Below, piece by piece: positions 8,574 to 18,400 of a stretch of 39,481 bases of DNA. A program made the position numbers and the translations under genes. The first letter of the stretch is position 1; each line of letters begins with the position of its first letter. The DNA is from an uncultured Acidobacteriota bacterium (lineage in GTDB: Bacteria; Acidobacteriota; Terriglobia; Bryobacterales; Bryobacteraceae). The stretch spans positions 32,187 through 71,667 of the forward strand of contig CADECY010000021.1 of assembly GCA_902825945.1 (NCBI GenBank), in the 5' to 3' direction. The notes beneath the pieces were generated by a model. That model had not been told where the DNA came from. It did no database searches and saw only the letters and a list, made by a program, of their open reading frames with translations.

Positions 8574-9812
8574 CTACCAGTTGGTGTAGGAGCCGTCCGG
8601 GCGCCGCAACATCGGCGTCAGTACGTAGTGATCCTTGTAATCGCCGATCAACTGGAGTTTCGATGTGTCGACTTCGACACCGAGCCCGGGGCGGTCGTTC
8701 GGCCAAAGCTTGCCGTTTTTCAGGTCGTAGCTCGACTTCAGATACGGCCACGGACGCGTTCCGCCCATCACCATCTCCATCAGCGCGGGTCCGGAGAAGA
8801 CGGCGCAGCAGTGGACCATCGCAGCCTCCGAGATCGGGCCGGTGAAATGTGGCACCAGACCCACGTAGTGTGTTTCGCACATCGCGGCGATCTTCTGGAA
8901 TTCGGTGATGCCGCCGACGTTCGGAATGGTGGCGCGGGCATAGTCGGTGAGATGATTCTCGATCAGTTCATTCCAGTCCCATTTGGGTCCGAACTGTTCG
9001 CCCACCGCGATCGGCACCTTCACCTGATGGCGGAGCGTGCGGTAGATGCCCGGGTTCTCGCTGCGAACCAGATCCTCGACGAAGTAGGGCTTCAGCGGCT
9101 CGATCATGTTGGCGAGGTTTACCGCGTCGGGCATGTCGAGTTCGGTGTGGAAGTCGATGCACCAGGAGCCATCCTTGCCCACGCCCTCGCGGACCTGTTT
9201 GCAAAGCTCGAAAACGCGATTGACGTTTTCGAAGCGATCGACGACCGGTCCACGCCGATCTGTCGAGATCCGATATGCTCGGAAGCCCGCGTCGACACAG
9301 GCGCGGGCCACTTCCTTGGGCGTGCCCTGAGCGGGGAATCCAGTCGAGTAGCATTCGACGTAGTCGCGCGATTGTCCACCGAGCAGTTGATAGACGGGAA
9401 CGCCGAGCGCCTTGCCTTTCAGATCCCAGAGGGCGACATCGAGCGCGCCGAGCGCGTGGGCTTTTTCGCGGCCGGCGGGATAGAAGTAGGCGCGATACAT
9501 CGACTGCCACAAGCGGTCGGTGCGGAACGGGTCCTCGCCGATGAGGAGGCTCGCGCACTGCTCCATTGTGTCGCCCGAGCCGCCTTCGCCGACGCCGATG
9601 AGACCCGAGTCCGTTTCGACGAGGACGACGTTCGTGCTCTGGTTGAACAGCGGCTGGCGTGTATTGGGGCGGCCGGCGGCGTCGGTGGGAGTCTTGTAAT
9701 AACGGATTCTCGTGATTTTGGTTTTGGGGAGTCCGGCGGCATCGGCCCGATCGGCGACGGTCGCGGCGCCAGCGGCGGCGAAGAGCGATTGGAAGAAGAC
9801 TCGGCGGTTCAT
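8574..9812 (-). CDS. Enolase-superfamily sugar-acid dehydratase (galactonate dehydratase-like)
   Basis: Members of this mandelate racemase/muconate lactonizing group abstract a proton alpha to a carboxylate, here most likely dehydrating an aldonic acid to a 2-keto-3-deoxy acid. The barrel ligands are visible: Asp220 in CIDFHTELD, Glu246 in FVEDLV and Glu272 in AVGEQF bind magnesium. His222 (the Asp-x-His arrangement of galactonate dehydratase) and His322 in VPHFTGP are the likely catalytic pair. The second-strand Lys-x-Lys of racemases is replaced by Tyr-Arg-Ile. The N terminus (MNRRVFFQSLFAAAGAATVA) is a Tat-like signal with Arg-Arg, so the enzyme is probably exported. That is unusual for the superfamily but common for Solibacter-type homologues, as far as I recall. 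Length 412. It is first in the minus-strand run leading to the porin, binding protein and kinase. Confidence 0.88.
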   Translation of the reverse strand: MNRRVFFQSLFAAAGAATVADRADAAGLPKTKITRIRYYKTPTDAAGRPNTRQPLFNQSTNVVLVETDSGLIGVGEGGSGDTMEQCASLLIGEDPFRTDRLWQSMYRAYFYPAGREKAHALGALDVALWDLKGKALGVPVYQLLGGQSRDYVECYSTGFPAQGTPKEVARACVDAGFRAYRISTDRRGPVVDRFENVNRVFELCKQVREGVGKDGSWCIDFHTELDMPDAVNLANMIEPLKPYFVEDLVRSENPGIYRTLRHQVKVPIAVGEQFGPKWDWNELIENHLTDYARATIPNVGGITEFQKIAAMCETHYVGLVPHFTGPISEAAMVHCCAVFSGPALMEMVMGGTRPWPYLKSSYDLKNGKLWPNDRPGLGVEVDTSKLQLIGDYKDHYVLTPMLRRPDGSYTNW

Positions 9813-9919
9813 GAACCCGCTATGGTAGCAGCGAGAGCCCGCAAACGCTGGCTGGCAATCGGCGCGGTCAAGGCCGTCGAGGACGATGCCTTGGTCGAGG
9901 AGTGGCTAGAATAAAGCCC

Positions 9920-10864
9920 GTGCGTTTCACTCTTTCCCTGCTGCTCATGGCCGCCGGTGCCCTAGCCCAGAACGCGCGGCCGGTCAGCCGCGCCGAATTC
10001 GACCGGTGGATGAGCGAACTCTCCAACTGGGGCCGCTGGGGCGCGAACGATCAACTGGGCGCGGCCAACCTGATCACTCCCGGCGTTCGCCGCACAGCCG
10101 CCGCGCTCGTGAGGGACGGGGTGTCGGTCTCGCTATCGCGGGATGCGGCTGGACCTCCGGCCGAACACCGGATGATCTCGCATGGCGAAGATCCGCGGGC
10201 GATGTTCGCCACCGATTCCTACACTTTCCGCTTTCACGGCGCGCTGCTCACCCATCTCGACACCATGGCTCACATGCTGCACGGTCCGAAGCTCTACAAC
10301 GGCTATGCTCGCACGGAGGTCAGCGCCTCGGGTTCGCGCAAACTCGATGTGCACGCATACAAAACCGGATTCTTCTCGCGGGGCGTCCTAATCGATATTC
10401 CGTTGCTGAGGGGCGTCAAGTACCTCGAGCCGGGAACCCCGATCTTTCCGGAAGATCTCGACGCCTGGGAGAACTTCGCGAATCTGCGAATCCGATCGGG
10501 CGATATCGTATTCGTGCGCACGGGTCGCTGGGCGCGGGTCGCGGAGAAGGGGCTCTGGGACGCGGATCGCGCTTCCGGCGGATTGCACGCCTCATGCGCG
10601 CGCTGGCTGAAGCTCCGCGACGTCGCGGTGCTCGGCAGCGATGTGCATGCCGAGTTGATGCCGTCGCCCGTGGCGGGAGTCGCCTACCCGATCCACGCGC
10701 TGGTCCTCACGGCGATGGGCGTCCCGATGTTCGACAACTGCGATCTTGAAGCGGTGGCCGCCGCCGCGGCCGCGCGGAAGCGATGGGAGTTTCTGATCAC
10801 CGCCGCGCCGATTCCAGTTCCGGGCGGCACGGGCTCTCCGCTGAATCCAGTGGCGACGTTCTGA
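9920..10864 (+). CDS. Secreted cyclase-family metal hydrolase (kynurenine formamidase-like fold)
   Basis: The cyclase/KynB family uses a divalent metal to hydrolyse amides or lactones. The signature HxGTHxDxPxH is present in variant form, FHGALLTHLDTMAHM, supplying three His and one Asp ligands (residues 106, 112, 114 and 118 from the start used). Other family marks are WGxxDQLGAANLITP near the N terminus and the GDIVFVRTGRW and VLGSDVHAE segments. I chose the GTG at 9920 because it gives a clean signal peptide (MRFTLSLLLMAAGALAQ); the GTG at 9902 in the same frame adds six residues and its GAGGAG abuts the codon. The gene diverges from the dehydratase across about 107 bases, so shared regulation is possible. 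The Gly-Thr of the motif replaced by Leu-Thr is noted. Substrate unknown. Confidence 0.85.
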   Translation: MRFTLSLLLMAAGALAQNARPVSRAEFDRWMSELSNWGRWGANDQLGAANLITPGVRRTAAALVRDGVSVSLSRDAAGPPAEHRMISHGEDPRAMFATDSYTFRFHGALLTHLDTMAHMLHGPKLYNGYARTEVSASGSRKLDVHAYKTGFFSRGVLIDIPLLRGVKYLEPGTPIFPEDLDAWENFANLRIRSGDIVFVRTGRWARVAEKGLWDADRASGGLHASCARWLKLRDVAVLGSDVHAELMPSPVAGVAYPIHALVLTAMGVPMFDNCDLEAVAAAAAARKRWEFLITAAPIPVPGGTGSPLNPVATF

Positions 10865-10870
10865 TCGCCG

Positions 10871-11410
10871 CTACTGGACGCGAGGGCCGGCCTTCGGATC
10901 CTCGACCCAGACGCCGAGCACAAGGGTACGGATCACTTCGTTCCACACACGCTCGAGCGCGTGCGCGCGATTAGCCCAATAGTTCATGGTGATCAGCGCC
11001 ATGACCGGGCCATGCGCGATCGCGGCGCGGAACTTGGCCGGGCGATTGTGTTCCTTGTGCGTGTAGGTCTGCTCGAGCCAGTAGATGCGCGTGTCGCCGC
11101 GATCGATCTCGCGGACCTCCGACTGGGTCTCCGCCGGGCGGTCCGGTTCGGTCGACACGCGTTCGAGCAGCGCCTTGACGTCGTAGCCTTCGAGTTCCTC
11201 GGCCGAGAAGTGGAACACGAATACGCCGAGGTCGCAGCTTTCGTCCGATGGCTTGCGATCATGGAGCATCATCGAATCGTCCTTGGGTTCGGCGACCCAG
11301 TGGGCAGGGAAATCGAAGCGAACCGCGCCGCGATCGAGCACGCAGATTTTGTAACCGGGCCTGGCGCGCCAAGTGTGATTCTTGTTGAGTTCGAGGCTCT
11401 TGACTTCCAC
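10871..11410 (-). CDS. Protein of unknown function
   Basis: I do not recognise this family. From the GTG at 11410 the product has about 179 residues and no signal peptide (VEVKSLELNKNHTWRARPGY). It looks globular and mixed alpha/beta: a strand-rich first half with ICVLDRGAVRFDFPAHWVAE, an acidic helix (SAEELEGYDVKALLERV), and a second half with IYWLEQTYTH, FRAAIAHGPVMALITMNYW and a final amphipathic helix HALERVWNEVIRTLVLG. The alternation resembles small DcrB/DUF1795-type proteins, but I cannot confirm it. The reading frame stays open upstream to 11485, which would overlap the divergent methyltransferase, so the shorter start is preferred. It ends six bases from the end of the convergent cyclase gene. 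Confidence 0.6.
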   Translation of the reverse strand: MEVKSLELNKNHTWRARPGYKICVLDRGAVRFDFPAHWVAEPKDDSMMLHDRKPSDESCDLGVFVFHFSAEELEGYDVKALLERVSTEPDRPAETQSEVREIDRGDTRIYWLEQTYTHKEHNRPAKFRAAIAHGPVMALITMNYWANRAHALERVWNEVIRTLVLGVWVEDPKAGPRVQ

Positions 11411-11470
11411 GGTGGTTAGTCCGGTGCCATTATTGCAAATCCGATGCCGCGCCGCTCTCGTATCCAGGGC

Positions 11471-12484
11471 ATGACTGCGACCCAATCCGCCTTCTCCACC
11501 GCGTTCGGTCTGCTGCAGGGGCTTTGGATCTCACACGTGGTGAGCGCCACCGCGAAGCTCGGCATCGCGGCGGCGCTGGATGCGGGTCCGCGAACGGCCG
11601 CAGAACTGGCCGTGTCCACCGGTTCCGGCCCGGGTTGCCTGTACCGGCTACTCCGGACAGCGGCTGCACTCGGAGTGCTCGATGAGGACGCCGATGGACG
11701 GTTTCACGCCAATAGCCTAACACCGATTCTTCGGCCCGGCCCAGACCCGAACATGAACGCCATCGCCGCCTTCTTCTCCGATGAATGGAACACGCGCGCC
11801 TGGGAGAAGCTGCTCGAAACGGTCCGCACCGGGCGTCCGGGAATCGACCTTGCCCACGGGATCCCTTCTTCGAGTACCTTGCCCGGAATCCGGCACCCGC
11901 CGCCACGTTCTTTCAAGGGATGACGGACTTCTCGAGCATCGAGGGTCCGTCGGTTGTGGACGCGTTCGATTTCGGCCGGTTCGACACCATGTGCGATGCC
12001 GGTGGCGGCCACGGGCTCTTACTGGCGCGGATTCTCGAGCGCCATCCTCACATAGGGGGCGTGCTCTTCGATCAGCCCGCGGTCATCGCGGAAGCGAAGG
12101 CACGGGGCCTGCTCGAGAGTTTCGGCGGGCGGGCGCGGATGGAGTCCGGCGACATCTTCGAGGCGGTTCTGGCGGGCGCGAACGCGCTCGTGCTGAAGAG
12201 GATCGTGCATGACTGGAGCGATGAGGATTGCGTCCGGATTCTGCGCAACTGCCGGGCGGCGATCGCGCCGGGCGGGAAGCTGCTGATCGTCGAGCAAGTG
12301 ATCGTGAAGGGCGAGTCCTCGCTTTCCGCGAAGCTGATGGATCTCGAGATGATGGTCCTGCTGGGCGGGCGGGAACGGGACGAAGAGGGGTTCAGGCGGA
12401 TCCTGGCTGAGTCCGGGTGGAAGCTGGAGCGGATCATTAGAACGGAAGTCGGGGATGTCGATCCTGGAGGGCGGGATCGCGTAA
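11471..12484 (+). pseudogene. O-methyltransferase with two compensating frameshifts
   Basis: Read across two indels this is a normal SAM-dependent O-methyltransferase of the acetylserotonin/hydroxyindole type. The first part (11471 to about 11867) has the dimerisation domain: SAFSTAFGLLQGLWIS, a winged-helix stretch GLYRLLRTAAALGVLDE-like, and FFSDEWNTRAWEKLLETV. One G is missing from a G run near 11867, and the next frame continues DPFFEYLARNPAPAATFFQG, then the SAM loop DAGGGHGLLLARILERHP, GDIFEAVL and LKRIVHDWSDEDCVRILRNC. At about 12446 one extra A shifts back to the first frame, giving the family-typical end RTESGMSILEGGIA and a stop at 12482-12484. Without that shift the frame stays open for over 1.4 kb through the tRNA and antisense to fumarase, clearly not coding. 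It may be a pseudogene or an intact gene with assembly errors. Confidence 0.75.
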
Positions 12485-12759
12485 ACGCGGCTGTACGGGT
12501 GGTTTCACTTCACCGCGTCTACCTACAACGCAATCAGGGCGTCTGCTGGCGGAACTCTCCAAGCAGACCGAGAGGGCTGTGGCAATTCGACGAGTCTGTA
12601 TCGGGTCCGTGGAACGTTGGCGTGCTTTCCGGCGGTCGATGGATCCACTTCGCGATGGAATTGGCCAACCCAGGCACCGCGAGGCGCTCTTGGCGGGTAA
12701 TTGCTGGAAGGGGTTACGGTCCTGGACAGGGCCCGCCGTCGCGGCACTCCTCAAAAACG
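12485..12759. other. Gene-free stretch between the methyltransferase and tRNA-Phe
   Basis: I find no coding region with recognisable protein character on either strand, no repeat and no clear terminator. Short open frames here are typical of GC-rich noise. A TTTTT run lies just downstream of the tRNA 3' end on the minus strand (about 12754-12758) and could contribute to tRNA transcript termination, but no strong stem precedes it other than the tRNA itself. Confidence 0.5.
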
Positions 12760-12835
<76 letters not shown>

Positions 12836-12861
12836 ACGAACTCCTTCAGTTTAGCAAACCC

Positions 12862-14382
<1,521 letters not shown>

Positions 14383-14406
14383 AAAAGCCCATGATACCGC
14401 GCGGGC

Positions 14407-15417
14407 TCACTCGAGACGGATCTTCACGATGGCGTTGAGGCCGGGTTTGATGGTGGCGTCGCCCGCTTCGAACTCGACGTGGAACTTGCCATCTTCGTCG
14501 CGGCGCACCTCGCCTTCGATGCCGTCTTGCGAGAGTTCCGGAATCTGGATCAGCGCGGGCGCGCCGTCCTTGATCTTCTCCGCGATCTTCGGCTCGGGCT
14601 CGATCGGGACCTCGAGTTCCTCGGGCGCCACGGCGATGACGAACATGTCCTTCATGTTGACGTCGACGTGCTCTCCCACTTTGGGCTTGGCGGAGAGGAG
14701 CAGGCCGTCGACGGGAGAAAGGACCTCGGCGGACTGCAGATCGGCCTTCGCGGCCTCGAGATTCTTCTGGCGCTCGTCCACCGTCTTCTTCGCGCTATCG
14801 ATGTCGCGCAGCAGGAACTGAACGCGTTCCTCGCCTTGCCGCGCCGCCTCGCGCAACGAGTTCCGTTCGGAGGTCGCGAGTTCGAGATCCTTCTGTGCCT
14901 TCTCGTAGGTGAGCCGGGCGGTGGCGCCCTCCCGGTAGAGCAGTTGCTGGCGGGTGGCGAGCTTTTCGATGCGATCGAAGTCTGCCTGCGACCGTTGCGC
15001 GTCCGCGAGCGCGCGGGAAGCCTCGAGGCGCGCGTTGATCAGCGCGCTTTCGAGATTGTGGATGCGGCTTTCGATCTGCTCGAGCTCTTGCGCCGCCTGG
15101 TCGAACGCAGCCTGGAGTCCTTCGTTCTTGATGCGCGCGAGGGGCTGTCCCTCGAACACATCGTCCCCCTCGGCGACATCCAGGGCTTCGAGCGTGCCGT
15201 CGATGGGAGGCGCCATCGGAATCACGTTGCGTGCTTGAATCGTTCCGGTGAACGAGACTTCGTTGAGCACCGGCTGCTCCACGGCGGGCGCCACGGGCAC
15301 TTCCGCCTTCGGCGGAGCGGCCTTCAGCCGCCAGAAATAGAAGCCGGTAGCGGCGACTCCGAGCAAGGCCAACGAGGCGAGCGCGATGAACAGGCGGTCC
15401 CGGATTCTGGCCTCCAC
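14407..15417 (-). CDS. Efflux periplasmic adaptor (HlyD/RND membrane-fusion family)
   Basis: These adaptors bridge an inner-membrane pump to an outer-membrane channel. The 336-residue protein has one N-terminal membrane helix (about 11-30), a first half-lipoyl segment (VSFTGTIQARNVIPMAPPID to about residue 97), and a long alpha-helical hairpin (about 100-220) rich in Glu, Gln, Arg and Ala heptads. The second lipoyl half (VLSPVDGLLLSAKPKVGEHV) and a beta-barrel domain ending GLNAIVKIRLE follow. The start is GTG, with no clear ribosome binding site. No transporter or TolC partner is encoded beside it. It lies between the giant secreted protein (37 bases upstream) and fumarase, so its pump must be elsewhere or it serves another secretion role. 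Confidence 0.87.
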   Translation of the reverse strand: MEARIRDRLFIALASLALLGVAATGFYFWRLKAAPPKAEVPVAPAVEQPVLNEVSFTGTIQARNVIPMAPPIDGTLEALDVAEGDDVFEGQPLARIKNEGLQAAFDQAAQELEQIESRIHNLESALINARLEASRALADAQRSQADFDRIEKLATRQQLLYREGATARLTYEKAQKDLELATSERNSLREAARQGEERVQFLLRDIDSAKKTVDERQKNLEAAKADLQSAEVLSPVDGLLLSAKPKVGEHVDVNMKDMFVIAVAPEELEVPIEPEPKIAEKIKDGAPALIQIPELSQDGIEGEVRRDEDGKFHVEFEAGDATIKPGLNAIVKIRLE

Positions 15418-15454
15418 CCTGCGATGATAACAGGCGTCTGGACGCGCGAGCGGA

Positions 15455-18400
15455 TTATCGAATCGCGATCGTCACAAGAGCGCTGGTAGTGCCGTCCGTG
15501 GCGACGGTGAGCGGAATGGCGGAACCCGCCGTCAGGTCCGCCGGAACCACTGCCTGTATCACGTAAACGCCAGTCAATCCTGGCGCGAGGCCGGCAAAGC
15601 GAACCTCGGCCGCCGAACCTCCGATATTCACCGTAGCGGGCTTGACGAGCGCGGATCGGGGCTCATCGGGTGTCTTGGCTCCGGCAGGGACAGCGGGCGA
15701 TACCGCGCCGAGTCCGGCACAGTAGATCGAGATCACATCGCCGGCCGCGGCTGGATTGACCGCGTCAACCGGGATCTCGGCTCCGTCGCGCGCGACCGTC
15801 ACCGATGCTTCGCCAGTGCCGAGTTGGTTTCTCGTGAACACGGCGGGTTGCACGGCCGCGATCACCACCGCTTCGGGCATCGAGTACGCGGTTCCCCGCC
15901 TCACCACCAGTTGCTGCGTGATGTTCGGGGGTACTTCGTTGGGAACGATCGCGTTAATGCGCCCGTCGCTCGCGTATTCGAGCGGCAGTCGGCGCCCGCC
16001 GAGAAGCACCTGCGTGCCGGCGAGATCGGTCGCGTATGGCGATCCGGGGGACGCCGTAAGACCCGTTGCCAAAGCCGATCCGAGTACCGTGATGTAGCCG
16101 CCGGGCGCGACCGGAGACGACGCGAGGCTTGCCGCGCTCACGACTCCGGCGTTGCGCACGGTGGGGGTCGACGTGTTGGATGCCGCCGCGCCACCGATCT
16201 GCGCGGTGCCTTGCAGTGTCGCCGTGGTGCCGCTCTGCGAGGTCGCGGTGAGGACCACGTTCTGGGCTCCCGAACGAGGCTGCCAGGTTCCGCTCCAGCG
16301 CCCTTGGCCGACATGGATCATCGCCAGCGGCGGGTCTCCATTGCTGAAGCTGACCGATGTGGTGCCGATGCCGAAGGGATCGCCGCAGTCATCCACCACG
16401 GCGACTTCGAGCGCGCTTGGCCAGGCAGCGGTGGCGTTGAATCCCGTGCCGAGTGTGACGAAGACCGGAATCAGTTTCGCCGGCGTGCATCCGGTGGCGG
16501 CGCGTTCACCGGAAGACTTGCTCGAGGCCACGGCCTGTGGCGGGACCACGGCCACGACATCGACACGCCGCACGTACCCGGTGGCGAAGCGCAGGGTCAC
16601 ACTCGCGCGTGAGGCTCCAGGCGGCAGGCGAACGCCGCCATCGCGAGTGACCGCGACGAATACGGTTTGTCCGGGAGCCATCGTCGTTACCGGCGCCGAG
16701 GTGGTGAACCAGTTCGACGCGGATGATCCGTCGAAACTGACACCCACGCTGAACGAAAGCGATTTCTTCGAGGTGTTGGTGACGGCGATGTACTGCGCCG
16801 CGGCGGACTCCGCGCGCCCGTCCACGAAGAGCAAGCCATGCGGCGTAACGACCGGCGGCGGATTCTCGGTGGCGGGTGTGATCCGCAGCACCACGCCTAC
16901 GAACTGCGGTGAGTTTGCGGCAGCGCTCGAGCGCACTTCGATCTGGCCGTGGTAGGTTCCAGGCTCGAGTCCGGTGGTGCTGACCGTGACACCGGCATTT
17001 GCGGGCGTGCCGCCCGTGACGGTCCCGCCCGTCACCAGGGTTCGCAGCCATTCGCCGCCGGAAAGCGTGGAGGGTGTCAACGTGAATGGCAGCGGCGCAG
17101 TCGCGGTCTTGAGAATCTGGAAGTTTTGAACCACGCTCGCCGTGCTGCCTTCCTCCATTACGAAGGTCATTCCGCTCTGCGACAGGATCATGTTCTGATC
17201 TGCTGCGCTGATGGCCATCACCGCGCCGACGTTGATCCGTTGGGTGCTTCCATCCGAGCCCGAAACGAGGATGGTCCCCCGATAGACGCCCGCTCCCAGG
17301 CCGGATGGCGAGGCGCGCACCGTGAAAGTGCTCGACGAGAACGGACCGATCGTGCCGCCACCGCTGGCAGAGAGCCAGGAGCCGCTCTCGGCGGATGCAC
17401 TAACCGAATAGGAGATCGGCCGGCTGCCACGATTCGTCGCACGGAACACGCGCAAGGCCGAGTCAGCGCTCTCCTCGGAGAAGGAGAACGACGCTCCACC
17501 GGAATCGACTGAGAGCGACCCGGGTTGGCCCGCCACTACCATCGTGACGCGGCAGGTGAACGTGTAGACCGTGGTGGTCTGGTTGCTCGAGAAAACCCAA
17601 CGGCCGGGAACATCGAAGTTGTACGTGCCCGGATTCTCCGGAGTGCCGGTCAACCGGCCAGATGGCGAAATCGAAACTCCGGCAGGCAGGTTCGGCGGCG
17701 GTGTGTAGACGAAGCTGAGATTGGGCAGCGGTGGCGCGCCCGCGATGTCGGGGCACACGTTGTAGTCGAACGGGACGCCGACCTGCGCCGAGGGAGGATT
17801 GTCGGGTACGGTGCCCAGGTTGCTCTGGCTCGACGCCGGAGGGGGAGGGGGCGGAGGAGGTTGCGTCCCACCGCCGCCGGTTCCGCCGCTAGACTGACGC
17901 GAGAAGTTGGCCGTGATCGTGCGCGGCGCGGTCATCGTGATCGAGACCGGATTCGATGTCGTGTTGGCGTCGCCCGTGAATCCGTTGAAGATCCAACCGC
18001 CGATGGGATTCGCGGTGACATCGACGGCCGCGCCCGCGTTGTAGAACCCGTCGGATGACGATGGAGAAGCGGAGATGATGCCGCCGTTCGACGGGCTCAG
18101 GCCGAGCGACAGCAGGAATTGTGTGCGGAAGTTGGCCGTATACGTGGCCGAGGCGGACGGCACAGTGATGGTCTGCGAAATCGGGCCACCGTTGGACCAG
18201 GAGACGAAAACCGTACGCTGCGACGCTCCCGCCGCCGGGTTGGCCGTGGAGATCGTGTGCTGCGATCCAGGAGTCCAGTTGAAGGTCTGCGCCTGACTGT
18301 AGGTAGTGCCATCGACGGTGAAGGGCAGGCCCGCCGGACTCGTATTGATAACGAACCGCGGACCCGTGTTGGTGAGCGAGAAGTTCGCGAAGATCGAATT

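Noticed and set aside
8628..9914. A 428-codon plus-strand frame
   Set aside because: It is antisense to the dehydratase, where all metal ligands are present on the minus strand.
14479..15489. A 336-codon plus-strand frame
   Set aside because: It is antisense to the efflux adaptor, whose lipoyl and coiled-coil features are clear; the antisense product is Arg/Glu/Leu-rich noise.
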